From: Lasiodiplodia sp. COLG20
Taxonomy: Eukaryota > Ascomycota > Dothideomycetes > Botryosphaeriales > Botryosphaeriaceae
NCBI GenBank assembly: GCA_009801085.1
Contig: VNWV01000001.1
Span: 6,014,001 to 6,078,000 of the forward strand
Length of the DNA stretch: 64,000 bases
Reading direction: 5' to 3'
Under the pieces are notes generated by a model. It did no database searches. It saw nothing but the letters and a program-made list of their open reading frames with translations, and was not told the origin of the DNA. This document shows, in pieces, positions 33,771 through 46,688 of the stretch; the first letter of the stretch is position 1, and every line of letters starts with the position of its first letter. The position numbers and the translations under genes were made by a program.

Positions 33771-33984
33771 CAGCCCCCTCTCGCAGCCGATGGCTAGCGC
33801 GAAGAATAGCAGGGCTCCCCAGCTCTTCCTTGGAAAAATTAACATATGTGGGTAGCTGAAGCTATTGTCCGGACGTGTATGTAGAATTAAAAATTCGACA
33901 TTCTCGTCCGGACGATAGTTTCAACTACCCATGACATGAGCAAAAAACAAATGCACGCTAGCCATCGGCTGCAAGAGGGGACTG
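33771..33984. mobile_element. MITE-like element, 214 bp, with 29 bp terminal inverted repeats and TA flanks
   Basis: The left end 33771-33799 and right end 33956-33984 are inverted copies with two C/T differences in 29 bases (CAGYCCCCTCTYGCAG, then CCGATGGCTAGCG). Both ends abut a TA dinucleotide (33769-33770 and 33985-33986), as expected from Tc1/mariner-superfamily insertion. A second inverted pair, 33850-33875 against 33905-33930 (26 bases, three differences, GTCCGGACG core), lies inside, so the element could fold into a long hairpin. It is far too short to code for a transposase. The CAG terminus after TA resembles pogo/Fot1-type ends. No second copy is seen in the window. Confidence 0.75.
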
Positions 33985-35613
33985 TATAGTGTCCTTCTCA
34001 ACCCGCCTCCGTCGCGATTCAAGGGCCCGATAAGCATGCCGAGATAGACCCTAGCTCTTGATCATGTCATTGGTCAGATGAAGACGTATGGTCACCAACA
34101 CCAATGGTCCTTTCCTGAATTTTGTCTGTCTCGCTCACCAATCGAACCCCATTTGTAATCTCGATAGTAGTAACAACTTACACGCTCTCATGGCAGCTTT
34201 AACTTTCCCATTCACTGCTCCCTTATCTCTGTGGTCGGCATCAGTGAGCCAGATAGCATAGCTCAGCCGTAAACTGCAGAGTACAGAGATCAAGACTTGT
34301 AATATCAATGCACCATTGTCCAATCATTTGAACTCCATTTAATCTGATCAATAATGAGTTTCCGATGGTTGACCGGCCGATTTCGTAGCGGGAGAGTGAA
34401 AATTCAGCAAATTTCTGGGAATGACCTGTGAAGTTTCATCTGCATTGTTTGGACACGTGTCACTCTCACCTTGCTAAGGCTTTGATGTCGTGTCTATGCG
34501 TCACGGCCTCCAATGAGTTGTCCGGCATAGGATGAATCGCCTTCGTTGTGATTGCGCGATTGGTGGACCAAATTTGTGGTTCTGCGAGATTCATTCGCTG
34601 AGCAAGACACGACAGATCTTGGCGATTCATCTTGCGCTACTTTCTTACTTCAGTCGTATGTTGTGACGTATCATGGGGAACGCGATTGGTTTAGAGAGCG
34701 TTTCATCCTACCTAAGTCTTACCACCTACGAAGCCTCAGAAACCTACCACGGTTGCCAATTGCCATGCAGAACCAGTCTGCTTGAAAATCCCCACTAATT
34801 TCTCAAACTTGCTTCACGGATCAACGAGTATGAGGGGGAATAGACCAAATCAATCACTGGCCACACCGTTCGTTCAATACTGTACTAAACTATGCTATGC
34901 CAAACGCGGGATATCAACTGTCTGAAAACAGAACAACAGAAAAAACCGCCGTTACAACAGCATACTGAACACGCTATTCTATGTGTTCGCCGAACCTGAC
35001 TGCACAACGCTCATAATTACCTCAGCCACACCCAATAATACCCCTCCACCACTTCCCACGAGCACTTGCGCGTAAAGAGCAACAAAAATAAACAGGTGTG
35101 TTACACAACGTTCATCGATCATTTGCAAAAATGGGCAGAAGGAGCAGCAGGGCCAAAAGAGAAGTAAAAAACGTCTATTTACAGGAGCTACCGGGGACGG
35201 TATGCAGACGGGAAACTTTTTTTGTACAGTTCAGAAAAGGGGAGCCGTTATAAGTACTGATGGGCGTAATGACGTATGACAGCGTTTATGCAGGGGGGAA
35301 AGGGTAGGATGGTGATAGACTAGTGTGTGATTAGGATTCGGTCAATTGAACCGAGGGCTTTGGACAAACTAAAGACAAAAGCCGGGGATTTCAGGGAGAG
35401 ATCGAGATTAGAACTGGAGAATAGGTGGCATCGTCCATCAATGGATTATCAGGATAATGTCCGGAAAGAAACGGATGATATCCGAGCATCCCTTCCCCTA
35501 TCCAAAAGTCTTCGAGCGCGCGGACAAGGCGCTTGCTGTGCACGCTATGCACGTTTCGTTCCTCGAGAAATTCTTGCTCGACAAAACCACAACTCCATCG
35601 ACATAACATCAAA
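33985..35613. other. 1.6 kb intergenic region, ERF2-like 3' flank
   Basis: AT-richer sequence without coding pattern. Short frames on both strands lack motifs. The right end should hold the 3' UTR of the DHHC gene. Confidence 0.4.
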
Positions 35614-37828
35614 TCAAGCGTGACTAGCACTGCCCGCGGGGCTTCTGGGTGTGCTATTATTGTTCGTGGGCGGCGTACGAGCCCTGCTGCTTGGGCCCTG
35701 GAAGCTTGGGACTGCAGCGCCGCTGGTTCCAGGTGGACCTTCGGCTGTGGCCGTCGCGCGGCCGCTAACATCTTGCATCTCAACACCACCTTGCTGCTCT
35801 TTGCTGAGCGGGGTAGTGCGCTTTCCGCGACGCTCGCCGAATCGCTGGTCACCCTCCTCGTATTTGCGTTTAAAGGTGAGGTACGTCGGAGGACGAGGAC
35901 GGAACAACACTGCCGAAAAGTTCTGCCAAAGAGAAGTTTGCGTAAAGGGCCGGTGGCGGTCTTTCTTCAGGAACTTATGAGAGTTGAGATATTCGCGTGT
36001 CGTCTCACCACGGGCAATCAGGAAAATGTGATAGCCCCAAAGCGAGGCAGGATACCAGGTAACGAGGATGCCGTAGATCATCATAGCGAAAGGAACGCGC
36101 CAGTGAGAGATTGCTTCGCTAAAGCTCCGGCCTGGCTTTTCGTCCATCCAGGCAAGGAGGTGGCCCAAGCTAGCAGCAAATAGAAAGGCACCCAGAAGAG
36201 TCGACGAACTGACGAAGACGAAGAAGTACCGATAATTGCGGCGGCCGACGCAGTTGTTCAGCCACACGCAATGGTGATCTTGCGTCTCAATGCAGTTGTC
36301 GCAGACACGGCAGTGGTGTGCGCGGGGCGGGCGCCAGATATTGCATGACTTGCAATACTTTGTTGGGACCTCCATGGCGGCTGTCTGAGAGCTGGCTGAA
36401 GTGACCATCACCCACTCGGTAGTGGGTGGCCCAACGGCTAGCGGATCTTCCGAAGGATCTGGCGGCGGAAACGGATGGAGATTACGAGGGAGAATCTGAG
36501 CTTCGATTAGTCGTGCCAGGGATGAAAAGAAATATGAAACTTACACCAGGGTCGGAAAGGGAGGCATGGAAAAAGGAAGAAACGCAAACTAAAAAGAGGT
36601 ACGCAAACAGAATGGGTATCGCTGGTGAAACGTGAAGCCATAACCATGGTGCCCTGGAAGCTTTGGTCAGCGTCGACGCTCGGGTCATTTCAAAACCGGT
36701 TTAGCCTTACGAGAAAATGAGAAAAAGAATTGCAGGAACAGCAACGAGTAAAGCAGTTCCAATGCTGATAGGCCGATCCCTGGTATTTTGCAGTCTACCG
36801 CCCCAGCAGAAAACGGTATTTCCAGTGAAATACTCATAGTTCTTCCCCATGCTCATCTCCCTCCGGATCTCGGTCTTGGTGATGTCCGTGGCAGCGTCCT
36901 GGGGGTGTAGTCTTGGCGATGACGCAGTTGAAGACAACTTCTCGTGGCCTTGGCCTTGTGGGCGAACGGAGCCAGAGTTGTGGCTGCGGCTGGGGAGCAT
37001 GAAGCTAGACCGAAAAGACCGCGGTGATTTCTTTTCCGGGGGGACCAGAGCACCGGACTTATTTACGCGAGACAAATCCAGATGCGAAGGCGCCTCGGCC
37101 CTTGGCGGCTGCTGCAGAGGAGTTATGCTTTCGCCGTGGCTACGAACCGTATCAGGAACGGTAGGCGTGGTATTTGCCGTCGTGCGGTCGGGGATGTACT
37201 CGCGTTCGCTGAACTCAGTGGCAGGAGATGGGGGAGGCCGTCCTTCTTGATCCTGAGTGTTGCTGTGGGCTTGGCTGGGCACCGAAGTGATACTGTTGCG
37301 GTAGGAGCTGAAACCTAGTTCACTCTGCCCATCGTGCGAAATCGAGTTGCGTCCCATGATGGATCCTGGTCGCTGGCCTCGTTGTCCTTGGAGCCTTTGC
37401 GCACTCATGGGTCGGAAGAAGGCTGACTGCTGGATTCCGGCGACGTGCGACTTGCTTTGCGACGTAGATGTAGGTGGGCGGTTGGCGCCGCCGTTGGTGC
37501 TACCTGGTCCAGCATTTTGTCCAGCATTGCCGCGCGAGGGCGGGGCTCGCGACCATGTCCGACGATTGCCTGTTGTCGACACAGACGAAGGCCGCGACGG
37601 CGGCAGTCCAGACTCGCCAGGTGGGCCGGTGACACCAGAGACGCGGGAGGCACGGCGCATTTGTGGATCCTGCGGAAGTTCTTGTGGGTCGCCATCCTCA
37701 GAGGCTATGTCGGTCATGCGCGAGGAGATGACGCTGGGGGCGCCATGGTTGCCGGTGGGCACGTCGAGAGGAGACGGGAAGGAGCTGCTGGGGGTCGAGG
37801 AGCGCTGAGGGCTGGTGGGAGTGGTCAT
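35614..37828 (-). CDS. DHHC protein S-palmitoyltransferase, ERF2-like
   Basis: Exons 37828-36711, 36653-36545 and 36495-35614 give 702 residues. The first 330 residues are Ser/Pro/Arg-rich and disordered. NYEYFTGNTVFCWGGR then leads into TM1 (about 357-377) and TM2 (about 378-400), DPGILPRN, and the Cys-rich domain at about 457-505 with the catalytic DHHC at 482-485 (ETQDHHCVWLNNCVGRRNYR). TM3 and TM4 follow, then the TTxE-like ARGETTREYL, and a basic, disordered tail. This order is typical of Erf2, which with Erf4 palmitoylates Ras at the ER/Golgi in yeast. Yeast Erf2 has 359 residues; the long N-terminus is a filamentous-fungus feature by my recollection. The frame across exon 1/2 joins at TC|G, and the DPG/ILPRN motif spans intron 2. 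Confidence 0.9.
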
Positions 37829-38408
37829 TGCGGCGCGTCAAGCGTGCCTGGGGGGTGGCGGCGGGTGGTGATGGTGTAGCACGTTGGGAGAGGTAGAGAG
37901 CGTGGGCACGAATGCATGACCCGGCCAAGAGGCGCGCGGAGGGCTCGGAAGTCGGAGGGCTCGGCGCCGACAGGGCTAGCGAGGCGGATCTCGAGGCGAG
38001 GGCTCGTGCGGAGAGAGAGCGTGGGTGCTGGGGAAGCGTCAGAGCGGCATGGCAGGCGTCGTCGTGAGGCCGTCTGGCAGAGACACGGCGCGCAAGAGGA
38101 AAGAAGGAGTTGGCCTGAGAATCGTTGGCCTATGTGCAATCAGGAGTGGCCTTGGGCCAATCAGGAGCGCCGCCCTGCAGATCGCCTGGCCTTTTCCTGC
38201 CGGCCTGCCGCATCCAGCGCGCTAGCGCCGCCGCCCGCTGCCATATGCGACTCGGGCGCGCCCTGACATCAGCCCGCCGCGGCCGCCGTCTTGTTCCGCT
38301 CCGCGCCACGTGACCAGACCTATCAAGACGCCCGCAATAATGTAGCTGCGCAGTGGTCTGACTTCATCCGCATCTCCCTCCACACTCCGCAAGCTTCACC
38401 CATCGACC
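37829..38408. promoter_or_regulatory. Divergent promoter, ERF2-like / small mitochondrial protein
   Basis: 580 bp lie between divergent ATGs. A CCAATCA box at 38158-38164 lies 251 bp upstream of the 38409 ATG. CCAAT is the core bound by the HAP complex, which drives respiratory genes in fungi. A related GCAATCA lies about 20 bp before it. Confidence 0.5.
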
Positions 38409-39065
38409 ATGTCCGCCATCATCGGCCGCGCTGCTTTCCGCGCTACGCGCCCCCTCCGCTTCCAGGCCGTTGCCCCGCTCCGCGCCGAGGCAGTTGCTGA
38501 GAAGCAGGCCAGCAAGGACGCCCTCAAGCAGGCCGGCAAGAAGGACCCCGAGCTCTACGTGCGCCTGCCTGCTCCAATTGCACCCATGCGCGTGCCCTGA
38601 TGCTGATTTGATGCCGCCCCGCAGGTTCTCTGGACCGTCATGGCCGGTGCTTTCGGTCTTGCCGGCTGGTACTTCTGTAAGCTACAGCCCCTCGGCTCTG
38701 CGGCGCAACTGCCAATGGCGTCATGAACCACTTCTGATGCACGACTGCCTCCGTATAGCTCGCTCTCCCACCACTTCTACCTCGGAGAAGTCCGTCCCCA
38801 AGGTCCCTGGCACCGAGCCCTGGAACACTGGCAGCGACGGCAAGTACCAGTACTACCCTGGCGGTGACTCCACCCAGTCTCCTCGCGAAGCTCCCTCGGC
38901 TCTGAACACCGTCATCATCCCCAACGACAACCTCCCTAAGGTAAGGATAGTGCTGGACGCCGTTGACGACTGCCCCCGGACAAACGGAACGAGAACGACA
39001 GGGCTGACAGCCATCTACAGGAGCTTCACGAGAAGTGGAACAAGTACGGCAAGGATGGCTATTAG
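38409..39065 (+). CDS. Small single-span protein, predicted mitochondrial (142 residues)
   Basis: Four exons (38409-38558, 38625-38676, 38759-38940, 39021-39065) with introns of 66, 82 and 80 bp give 142 residues. The N-terminus (MSAIIGRAAFRATRPLRFQA) is Arg/Ala-rich with no acids over 24 residues, which fits a mitochondrial presequence. One hydrophobic span at about 51-67 (VLWTVMAGAFGLAGWYF) is encoded by exon 2 alone. A hydrophilic C-terminus follows (PGTEPWNTGSDGKYQYYPGG, then ELHEKWNKYGKDGY). The shape is that of a supernumerary respiratory-chain or cristae subunit, but I cannot name the family. A CCAATCA box upstream agrees with respiratory control. All splice junctions keep phase. Confidence 0.8.
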
Positions 39066-39551
39066 ATCAGCATTACACCCCAGGGGTAGACCGGGAAATA
39101 GAGGTTTGGCTGAGACGTGAGAACACTGTTACCCTTGTACAGACTTTGATTCCCTTGCGGTAGAATAAGACCGAAGACTGCTGCTGATTGTACGATTCAT
39201 CCGTGTTTTGCTGTTCGAACCGGATCTATACCCATGCAGTCGTCTCCCTGAGCGATACTTCAAATCCAAAGCCGCGTAGTCTTATGGATTGATTTTGGTC
39301 CAATTTCTACGGGCTGAAAATTTAGCAACTCTTGAGTACAGCACTCAGCATGAAATCAGCGGGTTAATAAACTTCCAAGGCGATGGCGAATACGGACAAG
39401 GAGAAAATAGTCTATTGGATTTTCACTACCAACAGTTAAAGTCGTGTCTTTCGACTTTGTATGCCCCAGTTTCCAAATTTCCCAAAACGCCCATTTTTGG
39501 TCTACGATTCCCTCCATTTCGCCCCCAAAGCACGATCATCAGATGGCCCGC
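39066..39551. other. Convergent intergenic region
   Basis: 486 bp lie between two converging stops and should contain both 3' UTRs. Nothing else is seen. Confidence 0.4.
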
Positions 39552-41099
39552 CTAGACGTCTATCGTGTCAGTGTCCTCCATAGCCTCTTCCTTCCTCTTC
39601 TCCTCTCCCGCCTCCTCTTCCGTCATCTTGCGTAGGAACAGCTTCCTCATGAGCGAGGGATCGTTGTGCTCCAGCGTCATCTTCTCCAGGACATGCAGCA
39701 TGGTGTTGTCCTTCATCTCTTGAACAAGCACGGGCCAGTTAGCCGCATTCGGCAGGTTCGCCTCGCCAGGCGTGAACGAGTGGTAGAGGCGGTTGTGGTC
39801 GAGCGTCAGGGTCTCCAGCGTCTTGCGGTGCTTGGCGATGAAGGCCTTGAAGGCCGGCTGCTCGAGCGGCGACTCGTGGATGGTGAAGTTCTCGAGCTTG
39901 CGGAAGCACGGGACGTTCTGGACGATGTTGCGGAAGATCTCGGTGGGATAGACCTTCCTGCTGCGCTTGGAGACGGCCAGGTCGAGCGACTTGAGGTTGG
40001 GCATCATGCCCAAGAGCCGGGAGGCGGTGCCGTACGCGGTGTCGCTGACGCCGTCGAGGGTGTTGGTGTTGATGGAGAGGCCAAAGGCCTCGAGGTTGGC
40101 GAGGGTTGGAGCCAGCGCGGCGAGCTTGCTTTCCGGGATGTCGTCGAGGTCAGCAAGCATGATGAGCCCCTCGTTCCAGTTGCGGTCGAAGTAGCTGCTG
40201 GCCAGGTGCAGGCGCTTGAGCTTGGGCATTGGGTGGTCGGCCAGGGCGACGAGCAGGGCCTCAGCCTCGGCGGACGCGGTGCAGTGGTCGTTGACCCACA
40301 TGAGGCGCTCGCGCTGCTTGACGCCCTTGACGTTGTGGTAGATGGTAATGTCGGTGATGGAGGGAAGCAGGTCCAGGCACTTGCGGATGACACGGGCTCC
40401 GTACAGCGGGCCCTTGTGGGTGTCGGCGTTCTTCTGGGAGGCCGTCGGCAGACTCTGGCCGCGGTGCCACTTGCGCGGCTTGATGTAGTCCGGGTCGAGG
40501 ACAACAGGAGGAGGGGTGTAGTCGGCGTCGGGCGTCGTGCCAGCAGCGTCGTGGCGCTGCGCCTGCCTCTCAGCAGCCAGCGCAAGCTGCTTCTTCCTGA
40601 CTTGGATGGCCTTCTCCGCCTTCTTTGCCTGCTTCGCAAGCTTGCGGCGTTCCTTCTTGGTCAGAGGCGCGTGGTCGGTATCGGAGGGGATGTGGACACC
40701 AGCCTCAAGAACTAGCTTGGTAAAGCTGTCCCTAAAGTCGGCTCTCTCGGCAACGAACATGGCGATGCGGTCGTGACCCTCGCGGCTGAGGGGGATGCGG
40801 ATGGTGGTAAAGTAGTTCTTGGAAGCGTGGGGCCAAGTCATCATTTGCATCGAGTGCGATGTGCTACGGAGGTTGATGATGTCGTCGTAGTCAAGGTCCT
40901 TCAGAACCATGAGCATGAGCTCGGGGGGAAGCTTCTCGATGCCGGCCGTGTGCGTGCGAGCGACACGCTGCTCCTCGCGGCGAGCGCGGATCTTAGGAAT
41001 CTCTTTGGCCATGTGGAGCTTGCGGGGCAGTCCAACGGTCGGAGCGGTCGTATCGTACTTGTGGCTGTTAGGAAACGAGGCAGACATGGTGGCAGACAT
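39552..41099 (-). CDS. F-box protein with leucine-rich-like C-terminal region
   Basis: A single exon encodes 515 residues. A basic N-terminus leads to an F-box at about 55-95 (IEKLPPELMLMVLKDLDYDD). A Lys/Arg/Ala helix at about 150-190 (TKKERRKLAKQAKKAEKAIQ) could be a nuclear signal. From about 235 onward repeated hydrophobic units (CLDLLPSITDITIYHN, MPKLKRLHLASSYFD, MPNLKSLDLAVSK, FRKLENFTIHESPLE, KTLETLTLDHNRLYHSF) resemble irregular leucine-rich repeats, as in substrate-binding F-box proteins. The tail is acidic. An alternative ATG four codons on is equally possible. The target is unknown. It is intronless, unlike most neighbours. Confidence 0.82.
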   Translation of the reverse strand: MSATMSASFPNSHKYDTTAPTVGLPRKLHMAKEIPKIRARREEQRVARTHTAGIEKLPPELMLMVLKDLDYDDIINLRSTSHSMQMMTWPHASKNYFTTIRIPLSREGHDRIAMFVAERADFRDSFTKLVLEAGVHIPSDTDHAPLTKKERRKLAKQAKKAEKAIQVRKKQLALAAERQAQRHDAAGTTPDADYTPPPVVLDPDYIKPRKWHRGQSLPTASQKNADTHKGPLYGARVIRKCLDLLPSITDITIYHNVKGVKQRERLMWVNDHCTASAEAEALLVALADHPMPKLKRLHLASSYFDRNWNEGLIMLADLDDIPESKLAALAPTLANLEAFGLSINTNTLDGVSDTAYGTASRLLGMMPNLKSLDLAVSKRSRKVYPTEIFRNIVQNVPCFRKLENFTIHESPLEQPAFKAFIAKHRKTLETLTLDHNRLYHSFTPGEANLPNAANWPVLVQEMKDNTMLHVLEKMTLEHNDPSLMRKLFLRKMTEEEAGEEKRKEEAMEDTDTIDV

Positions 41100-42590
41100 G
41101 TTCGAAAGCGATGTCGCGAAGCTTGGGCGAGCGGGAGGAATCTTGGAAAAGCTTGAGGATGTGTGGGTTGTAAGGGCAGAGGAGAGGAAGAGTTACGGAT
41201 GAAGAGAGAAAGGTCCAAGGTGCGGGCGAAGACATAGGCGGTGCTCCAAAACAGTCAGCTGGCCGGGCGACAATGGAAAGTCGAGTGGGACTAACCGCAT
41301 TAGGAAATCCACAATGGTCATTCACTTTCACTTTCACTCACATTCACTTGCACCGGCTAGCAGGATCAGTGTGCCTTTACCCGCAATGGTAACACAATAC
41401 ATGGGGTAGACACCCGCTTCCGCGTCTTATCACTCCGGATCCGAAGATGTGTGCAGGATGATCCAAGGAATAGTAGAATATGCATACGCTGCTGGCAGAC
41501 GGGAAACGGGGTGGAAGCTCGCAAACGGAAGAGAGGCAAATATCACAAATAAACCTAATTACCCATCAGCTAGTCAACACCTATGGTCAGAAAGCAGCAA
41601 GTCCCAAAGACGCATTCAGTTCCGCGATGTTTGGATGTACAAGTACATTGTCTTTTTCAGCGAGCTGGAAGCGTTCCCACGTGCTGAAAGTACTTGAATG
41701 CCATAACAGAGGGCAATGAATTCCTTGAGATCCGTTTGACTGGTCGACTTGCAGTTAGGATATTGTATTATGAGCAGAAGAGCTTCAGCGGCACGTCAAA
41801 TTGCGCGCCAAGACCACCAGGATAAGGCATGAAAGAAACACAAGGAATTTGGGTCATATTTTGAGAGAGCCGCCACAATAGAATATCCCCAAATCGGGCT
41901 CTTGCTAATATCACATTGCTCGAGGTCCGTCTTGCAGAAGTTGCCGGCAACCTCCGAATAAAGTCTGGATCGATGCTCCTTCAAGTCAGGCGCGTCGCTT
42001 ACGTCACTGGCCGGCTACAGAACATGAAACGTTCTAACCCGCTCCCTTCTCCCTTCAACTTCTCTTTCACTTCCATCCCTTTTCCGGCAGCCGCCACCGG
42101 CGGTCGCCTCAGTCGGACGCCCCATGCCCGCAACAGCGATATCGCCGTCGATAATTCGGATGGCGCATTGCGCACATTTCGCCCTTCTGACACGGTGCTG
42201 CCGAACGAGGTGTCGGCTCCCTTCTGCAGCACCGGTCACCGCTTGAACTCGCGTACGCATGAGCGTCTCTCGCCAGATGGCGTGCTCGAAGCTAAATGGG
42301 TTGTCGACTGTGGGTCCATTTGGAGATATGCGACCAGCCAAAGTACGTTGCTGTTTGTTCTTTTCTTGGAATCAATGCGGGGAATAGAGAGCCTGCTATT
42401 GTGTGTCAAAATGCCGTGTACACGCCACAATTGTTTGACCCGCACTTTGAAGACGGCAACAGCCTGACACTGTGGGCATGCCGTGATCCGAATCTCACGC
42501 TATTGACATAGCCCCCCTGGCCTTGCCAGACTCTTTTTCAGACTGTTCTTCACCTAGTCAAGTAAGAGGTCTTTATACAACACAGCATAA
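41100..42590. other. Intergenic, promoter side of the second F-box gene
   Basis: A CATTCACTTTCACTTTCACT-like CT-rich tract lies near 41320-41350. A 183-codon frame at 41916-42467 lacks protein-like composition. No gene is supported. Confidence 0.4.
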
Positions 42591-44230
<1,640 letters not shown>

Positions 44231-44971
44231 ATGCCACTCCTTTTCTAGGGCGGGCTCTACCATCCTCGGCCGCATCAATAGCGCTGGATTCAGGAGCATC
44301 TCCGCGGCATGTGAGCTGGTTGTGATTTTTCAGTTGTGCATAAATTTCAGTTCCTACTTATCACCCCTGCAGTGGGTTAAAGATGGGGCTGTTCGATCAT
44401 ATAATAAAAGATGACCAAATGATTATGGCACATGATAGCCGTAGATGACACAAACCTTCTGGCTTTGCACTGTGAATGACTTCTTCTGTCAACACACACG
44501 GACTTTGATGCTCTGAGGTTGTAATATGAATGCGGCTAAACTCTGAGCAACTTAGCCGTACTGTGTAACGGCACACTGCACGCGCAAGGAATGTTAGTGA
44601 TGTATTAAGATCTAACTGGGTATCTAATCAAACTTCTATCCAATTCGAAGCTACTCTCAAATCCTGTTGAATAGCTATTTCAATGTAGCAATAAGACCTT
44701 CGCAACAAGTTCCGCTATTTCCAAGCTCATGTTGCACCAGGCCTGGCCAAACTCTAAAGTCATTTCGCTTTCAGAAAAAGCATCTAGATCTTGGCAATCC
44801 AAACTCGCAAGGTAGCCTGATTTTGCCGAACACGAGGGCTGTGTATGCTTTGGCCGAGATGCTTGGCAACTGCCGCTACCGGTCCACGTGGCCGGGACGG
44901 ACAGGAAGCAAATGTGACACAATTTGTCTCATGGGAGTAATGCGGCTCCCGCGCATTCTTCAGGATTCTGT
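44231..44971. other. Convergent intergenic region after the xylanase gene
   Basis: It contains the 3' flanks of the xylanase and DUF3405 genes; an AATAAAAG at 44402 may be the xylanase polyadenylation signal. One further GGCTAAA (44534-44540) is present. Confidence 0.4.
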
Positions 44972-46688
44972 TCATTTGGGGGATTTGAATTTCTCCCACT
45001 TGAACGGGTGGAACATCCCAGGAGGTAAGCAAGTCCCCTTCTTGAGAAAGTCGGACCACACGTGCTGCGGATAGTGATCGTATCCTTCGCGGGGCCACCA
45101 CCAGGTAAGCTTCTCCAGAACTTTGTGTGCGGCGCCTTCCCAATTGTACTGGCTGTCCGGGCCACCTCCAAGGTTCTCCGGGCCTCCGGAATTGAATAGC
45201 CAATCAATCATCTGGTCATCCTCGGTTCCGTTGAAGAAGACGGGATGTTGCACATGTACCGCTTTGTAACCGTGGTGGTAGGCCATAGTCTCCATGGTAG
45301 CCTCTGAAGCCATCCAGAATCCGTATTGTTGTTGCAGAGTATGGACAGTGGTGAGCAAATGCTTTGAAGTGCGCGTCATGGCAACCGGCGCGGCAAAATG
45401 CGGCAGTTTTTTCTTCTTGATCTGAAGCGGATCGTTGTGGACCATGCCTCTGAACAGCCAGAAGTTTGTCGTACGGACATCAACGATTGGAGCAAGGGTG
45501 ATAAGATCCGCTTCTTCACCGACGCCCCATTTCTCGCCGTGCTCCTGGAATTCCTCGGCGTGCTTGTTGTTCCATAGCGTCTCGTTCATCAGCATCCAGA
45601 GGTCGTGCCACGAGCCCTGGAGGCTGGGGATGTACCAAGCGGAATTCATGTTGTTAATGTAATGCCTCGGCTGCTTTTTCGCCCATGAAGCCATGCGTTC
45701 GAAGGCCTTGAGGTGAGGTGTAGTTGCGCGCCAGTCCATTTCGAATTGCCAGAAGAAGTCAAAATCGGGAGCAATGTTGTTGGCAAATAACTGCAAGGCC
45801 TGATATGCTTGATGAATGTAGCTGCGACTGGGTCAGTTACGGTCCATCGCAAGAGCTCAACGACTACAGACCTGTGGTCAGGCACCTCAGGGTACCATGC
45901 CTTCAGGAGATTCTCATTCCATAAGTAAGCCATCCCTCTGAACTCCTCGGGCACATGCTTCTGGAGAACACGGTCATACGCCTTAGGGTCCACGAAAATG
46001 TGCTGCTTCAAGTCCTTCACTTGGATCAGAATGAAGAGTTCGTACACCCCACCAGACTCGAGGGACAACTCGACGATCAATGACCTGATGTACGCGGTAA
46101 CGTCTCCAGCCCAATTGAAATTCTCCGAAGTCCTCATGACGACGGCGGTCCGCGCGGTCCGCTTCCTTTGGTCTTTATCCGGCGACTGGACGGTAAGATA
46201 ACGCTGCGATTCGTGGTCGGGAAGATGGAAGCGCGTGCGCGGCTCGGTCGCGCGGCCGGGCAAGAGGCCGTTCCTCGCGGCACACTCATGCTGTTCCTTG
46301 CTCCAATCGCGACCGAGCCAGAATGAGTTTTCATTATCATACACATCGGTCGGATCGAATCCGTAGGGCGCCAGGCGCGTGGTTGCGTTGTAGCAGTGGT
46401 TGGAGTTGTCCAGGAGACTTGGGAGGCCGAAAAGATGTCGTAGTGCTGCGAGATCAATAAATCAGCCGTTGCACGACATGACATGGCGGAGCGGGCTTGA
46501 AACGCACTCTGCTTTTTGGTGATGGTGGGAACCTTGGCGCTTTCGGCACGGCGGGCCAGTTCCGGGTCGAGGACGCAGGTCTTGAAGGCCCTGCGGTGGA
46601 GCAGCGTTCCGCCGGGCGATCCGGCGAAGAAGTAGAGGCCAGCAAGAAGCAGGAAAGCGAGGAGCAGCGTGGACGAGCGCCGCGCCAT
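44972..46688 (-). CDS. DUF3405 family protein, type II membrane, probable glycosyltransferase-like
   Basis: Exons 46688-46508, 46445-45872 and 45821-44972 give 534 residues. A signal anchor lies at about 6-22 (STLLLAFLLLAGLYFFAG). The body carries the conserved pattern of DUF3405: YGFDPTDVYDNENSFW, TAVVMRTSENFNWAGDVTAYIRSL, DFDFFWQFEMDWRATTPH, PVFFNGTEDDQM, and WWWPREGYDHYPQHVWSDFL. DUF3405 proteins are a fungal family with a GT-A-like look (QFEMDWR could be a DxD-type site), but no activity is settled as far as I know. The lumen of Golgi or ER is the likely site. The second intron uses a weak GTCTGT donor, but phase and the DHSYIHQAYQAL continuity support it. Confidence 0.85.

Noticed and set aside
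39666..40715. 349-codon plus-strand frame opposite the second F-box gene
   Set aside because: Antisense shadow caused by codon bias of the real minus-strand gene; Val/Gly/Leu-rich without motif.
41916..42467. 183-codon plus-strand frame between the F-box and xylanase genes
   Set aside because: No domain, overlapped by similar-length frames on the other strand, no splice support.
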